Positions 21,420 to 22,678 of a DNA stretch of 22,678 nucleotides are shown here, one piece after another. Source of the DNA: a virus; IMG/VR virus record IMGVR_UViG_3300043399_000009, positions 1 to 22,678 of that record; one strand, given 5' to 3'. Position 1 is the first letter of the stretch. Each line of letters starts with the position of its first letter. Position numbers and translations under genes: made by a program. The notes under the pieces were generated by a model. The model saw only the letters and a list, made by a program, of their open reading frames with translations. It had not been told where the DNA came from and made no database searches.

Positions 21420-22189
21420 GCTTTTCTCCTTAACTCAGCCATCTTTGCCAAAACTTCTAGCGGAATAGGTGCAGCTTTCTTTTCATCAGCCTTGATTTTT
21501 TCAAGTGCAGGGTCAGGCTCATTCTTTGATGGAACTGTGAGCCTCACAACGTCAGCAGGATTTTGTTTAGGTGCGTTTGTGTTGCGTACCCAATTACGCC
21601 ATGTAGCAAACCAGTCTAGCTTCACACCTTTCTGACCTGCTTGGGCTATCCAGTAGTCCTTGAACTGGTCAAATGTTCTTGTAGGGTGAAGTTCTGGTCT
21701 TGTCTCTTTACAAAACTGTTCCCATTCCAATGGAAAAGAAAAATCATTAGCGAGGCGTTTGCCGAGTGTCTTCTTCTCTATTGGTTTATGGTTATTGGTT
21801 ATTGGTTTATGGTTAGGGTTATCTTTGGAAACCATTTGGGTTTCTTGTGGGATAGCATCTGGGTTTGATTTAGGTCTTCCACCTAGCTTACCAACAGCAC
21901 GATTACGCTCTGCTTTAGCTTGATAAGCAGAAATAGTTTCATCACATCTCTTGTGAAACCAGCAATCATTAACTATGTCAAACATGAAGAATTCTTCAAG
22001 AACTGTTTGAACAGCATCTGAATGACCAGACATTCTTATCCGTCTGGAAACCTCTTGGGTTTTGTTTGGGATAGGCTTTTCGCTTGTGTAATACAAATCT
22101 AGCAATCGCCTAAATGCCAAGTCTTCGTAGATTGACAAATGAGCCGTGTCGTGAATGTAGTCACTCACATGAAAAGAGTAGTAGTGCAT
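21416..22189 (-). CDS. DUF1376-domain replication protein, 257 aa
   Basis: The N-terminus (MHYYSFHVSDYIHDTAHLSI, then YEDLAFRRLLDLYYTSEKPI) is the DUF1376 domain (residues 1 to about 90), with the family's 'D-H-L-ExxAYRRLLDxYY' pattern. A basic GGRPKSNP segment and a low-complexity linker (NHKPITNNHKPI, 126-137) follow. The C-terminal domain (DFSFPLEWEQFCKETRPELH, FKDYWIAQAG, WFATWRNWVRN) is the helical part found in phage O-type and DnaT-like replication proteins. The layout resembles lambda O: DNA binding first, then helicase loading. Repeated DNA lies inside the linker. Its leader (22190-22296) carries an extended -10 element and a stem TCTCCC/GGGAGA. Confidence 0.87.
   Translation of the reverse strand: MHYYSFHVSDYIHDTAHLSIYEDLAFRRLLDLYYTSEKPIPNKTQEVSRRIRMSGHSDAVQTVLEEFFMFDIVNDCWFHKRCDETISAYQAKAERNRAVGKLGGRPKSNPDAIPQETQMVSKDNPNHKPITNNHKPIEKKTLGKRLANDFSFPLEWEQFCKETRPELHPTRTFDQFKDYWIAQAGQKGVKLDWFATWRNWVRNTNAPKQNPADVVRLTVPSKNEPDPALEKIKADEKKAAPIPLEVLAKMAELRRKA
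21781..21821 (-). repeat. Iteron-like A/T-rich repeats inside the replication gene
   Basis: On the plus strand TTGGTTTATGGTTA occurs at 21781-21794 and again at 21802-21815, 21 bases apart, joined by TTGGTTA and followed by GGGTTA, giving a chain of TTGG/ATGG-GTTA units. They encode the NHKPITNNHKPI linker. Repeats within the gene for an O-like initiator recall the lambda origin, so this is a candidate replication origin. Confidence 0.5.
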
Positions 22190-22290
22190 AGCGTCTCAAG
22201 TTCCAATTCTCCCTGAAAGAAACTGCGGCAGGAGGGGAGACTTCTCTTTTCGTATCGGGTAATTAGTCCGAACTAGCCGTGTTTCAAATT

Positions 22291-22299
22291 ATTGTATCA
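22291..22299 (-). promoter_or_regulatory. Candidate promoter (extended -10) ahead of the replication gene
   Basis: TGATACAAT on the minus strand (22299-22291) matches an extended -10 element at 5 of 6 hexamer bases. Its TGA is the stop codon of the winged-helix gene. The replication start is about 100 bases downstream. The rest of the gap 22190-22296 holds a TCTCCC/GGGAGA stem (arms at 22217-22222 and 22234-22240 region) and no gene. Confidence 0.5.
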
Positions 22300-22644
22300 A
22301 ATAAATTGATTGTTAGTGATTTCTTTTTTACCTTGTTTGCCAAGCAATCGAGTAGCCTGTTGTTTCATCACAGCATACTCAGCCTTTGTAAAGATTCCGT
22401 AAGTCTTGATTCCACAGATGATTTTTACATTGCTGTCTTGCTTTTCTATTTCATTGTCAGCCAAGGTGTATTGAGCAACCCAATGTCTGCCTACCTTGAC
22501 CTGCTCTGTTGTCAGCTTGCCTAAGCTACGCAGTTTCTTGGCTGTTGACAGTACTGTGGCTTGTGGCATACCAGTCAGGTTAGCTACTTCGTGTGAAGTC
22601 AATGGGCCGTTCTGGAGGGCTTTGATTACTTGTGCTTGAGTCAT
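22297..22644 (-). CDS. Winged-helix DNA-binding protein, 115 aa
   Basis: Residues 1-60 are a winged helix-turn-helix: MTQAQVIKALQNGPLTSHEV then ANLTGMPQATVLSTAKKLRS (recognition helix) and a wing KLTTEQVKVGRHWVAQYTL. The second half is basic and less structured (ICGIKTYGIFTKAEYAVMKQ, ending GKKEITNNQFI). It lies directly upstream of the replication gene, and the promoter element overlaps its stop codon, so it may regulate this transcript or help at the origin. A MarR- or DprA-tail-like fold is possible; its DNA target is unknown. The ATG overlaps the preceding stop as ATGA. Confidence 0.82.
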   Translation of the reverse strand: MTQAQVIKALQNGPLTSHEVANLTGMPQATVLSTAKKLRSLGKLTTEQVKVGRHWVAQYTLADNEIEKQDSNVKIICGIKTYGIFTKAEYAVMKQQATRLLGKQGKKEITNNQFI

Positions 22645-22678
22645 TTAAACCAATCTGGTCTGAGTTCTTTGAGTTGAT
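22641..22678 (-). CDS. C-terminal end of an upstream gene (cut by the window edge)
   Basis: In one minus-strand frame the last bases read QLKELRPDWFK and stop at TGA (22643-22641), giving an exact ATGA overlap with the winged-helix start, the joint used throughout this operon. Of the other two frames, one stops at 22648-22646 and the other runs on into the winged-helix gene. Only 12 codons are visible, so the product cannot be identified. Confidence 0.5.
   Translation of the reverse strand, partial: QLKELRPDWFK

Noticed and set aside
1-22678. Integrase, attachment sites, tRNA genes, CRISPR arrays
   Set aside because: I looked for recombinase motifs, tRNA-like cloverleafs and regularly spaced repeats and saw none.

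Overview
The window is a contiguous piece of a tailed-phage genome (or a phage contig from environmental DNA). Every gene I can support is read from the minus strand, so biological order runs from right (22678) to left (1). The structural set is of podovirus type: terminases, portal, scaffold, major capsid protein, a gp11-like adaptor, a nozzle-like tail protein, three consecutive candidate ejected proteins and the start of a tail fibre. I see no tape-measure, major tail tube or sheath gene. Gene families and the moderate-to-low GC resemble phages of freshwater beta-proteobacteria (Burkholderiales-like), but this host guess is an inference. No integrase, tRNA, CRISPR or lysis gene is visible.

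Region A (22678-16945) holds replication and accessory genes: the end of an unidentified gene, a winged-helix protein, a DUF1376 replication protein with iteron-like repeats inside it, a chain of small phage genes joined by 4-bp ATGA/GTGA/TTGA overlaps, a VRR-NUC-like nuclease, a glutaredoxin, a beta-class DNA methyltransferase and a small HNH nuclease. It closes with a Rho-independent terminator at 16945-16970. Two hidden small genes (a 33-aa membrane peptide at 19280-19381 and a 37-aa TTG-start protein at 20983-21096) fit exactly into this overlap chain.

Region B (16910-15904) has four small genes, one with a cysteine-rich part and three short and basic, leading into packaging. Region C (15839-1) is the packaging and virion module: small and large terminase, a small coiled-coil protein, portal, a repeat-rich virion protein, a small protein, scaffold, major capsid protein, an HNH endonuclease cassette placed between two terminator-like hairpins, a conserved 101-aa protein, adaptor, nozzle-like protein, a beta-rich appendage protein, three large candidate ejected proteins and the tail-fibre N-terminus.

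Three of the longer intergenic gaps each carry an extended -10 promoter element (TGATACAAT, TGCTATACT, TGATATACT), suggesting three main transcription starts. The late one is followed by a 19-bp palindrome that looks like an operator. By eye the whole window contains no GATC and no CCGG, a strong sign of selection by host restriction or methylation systems.
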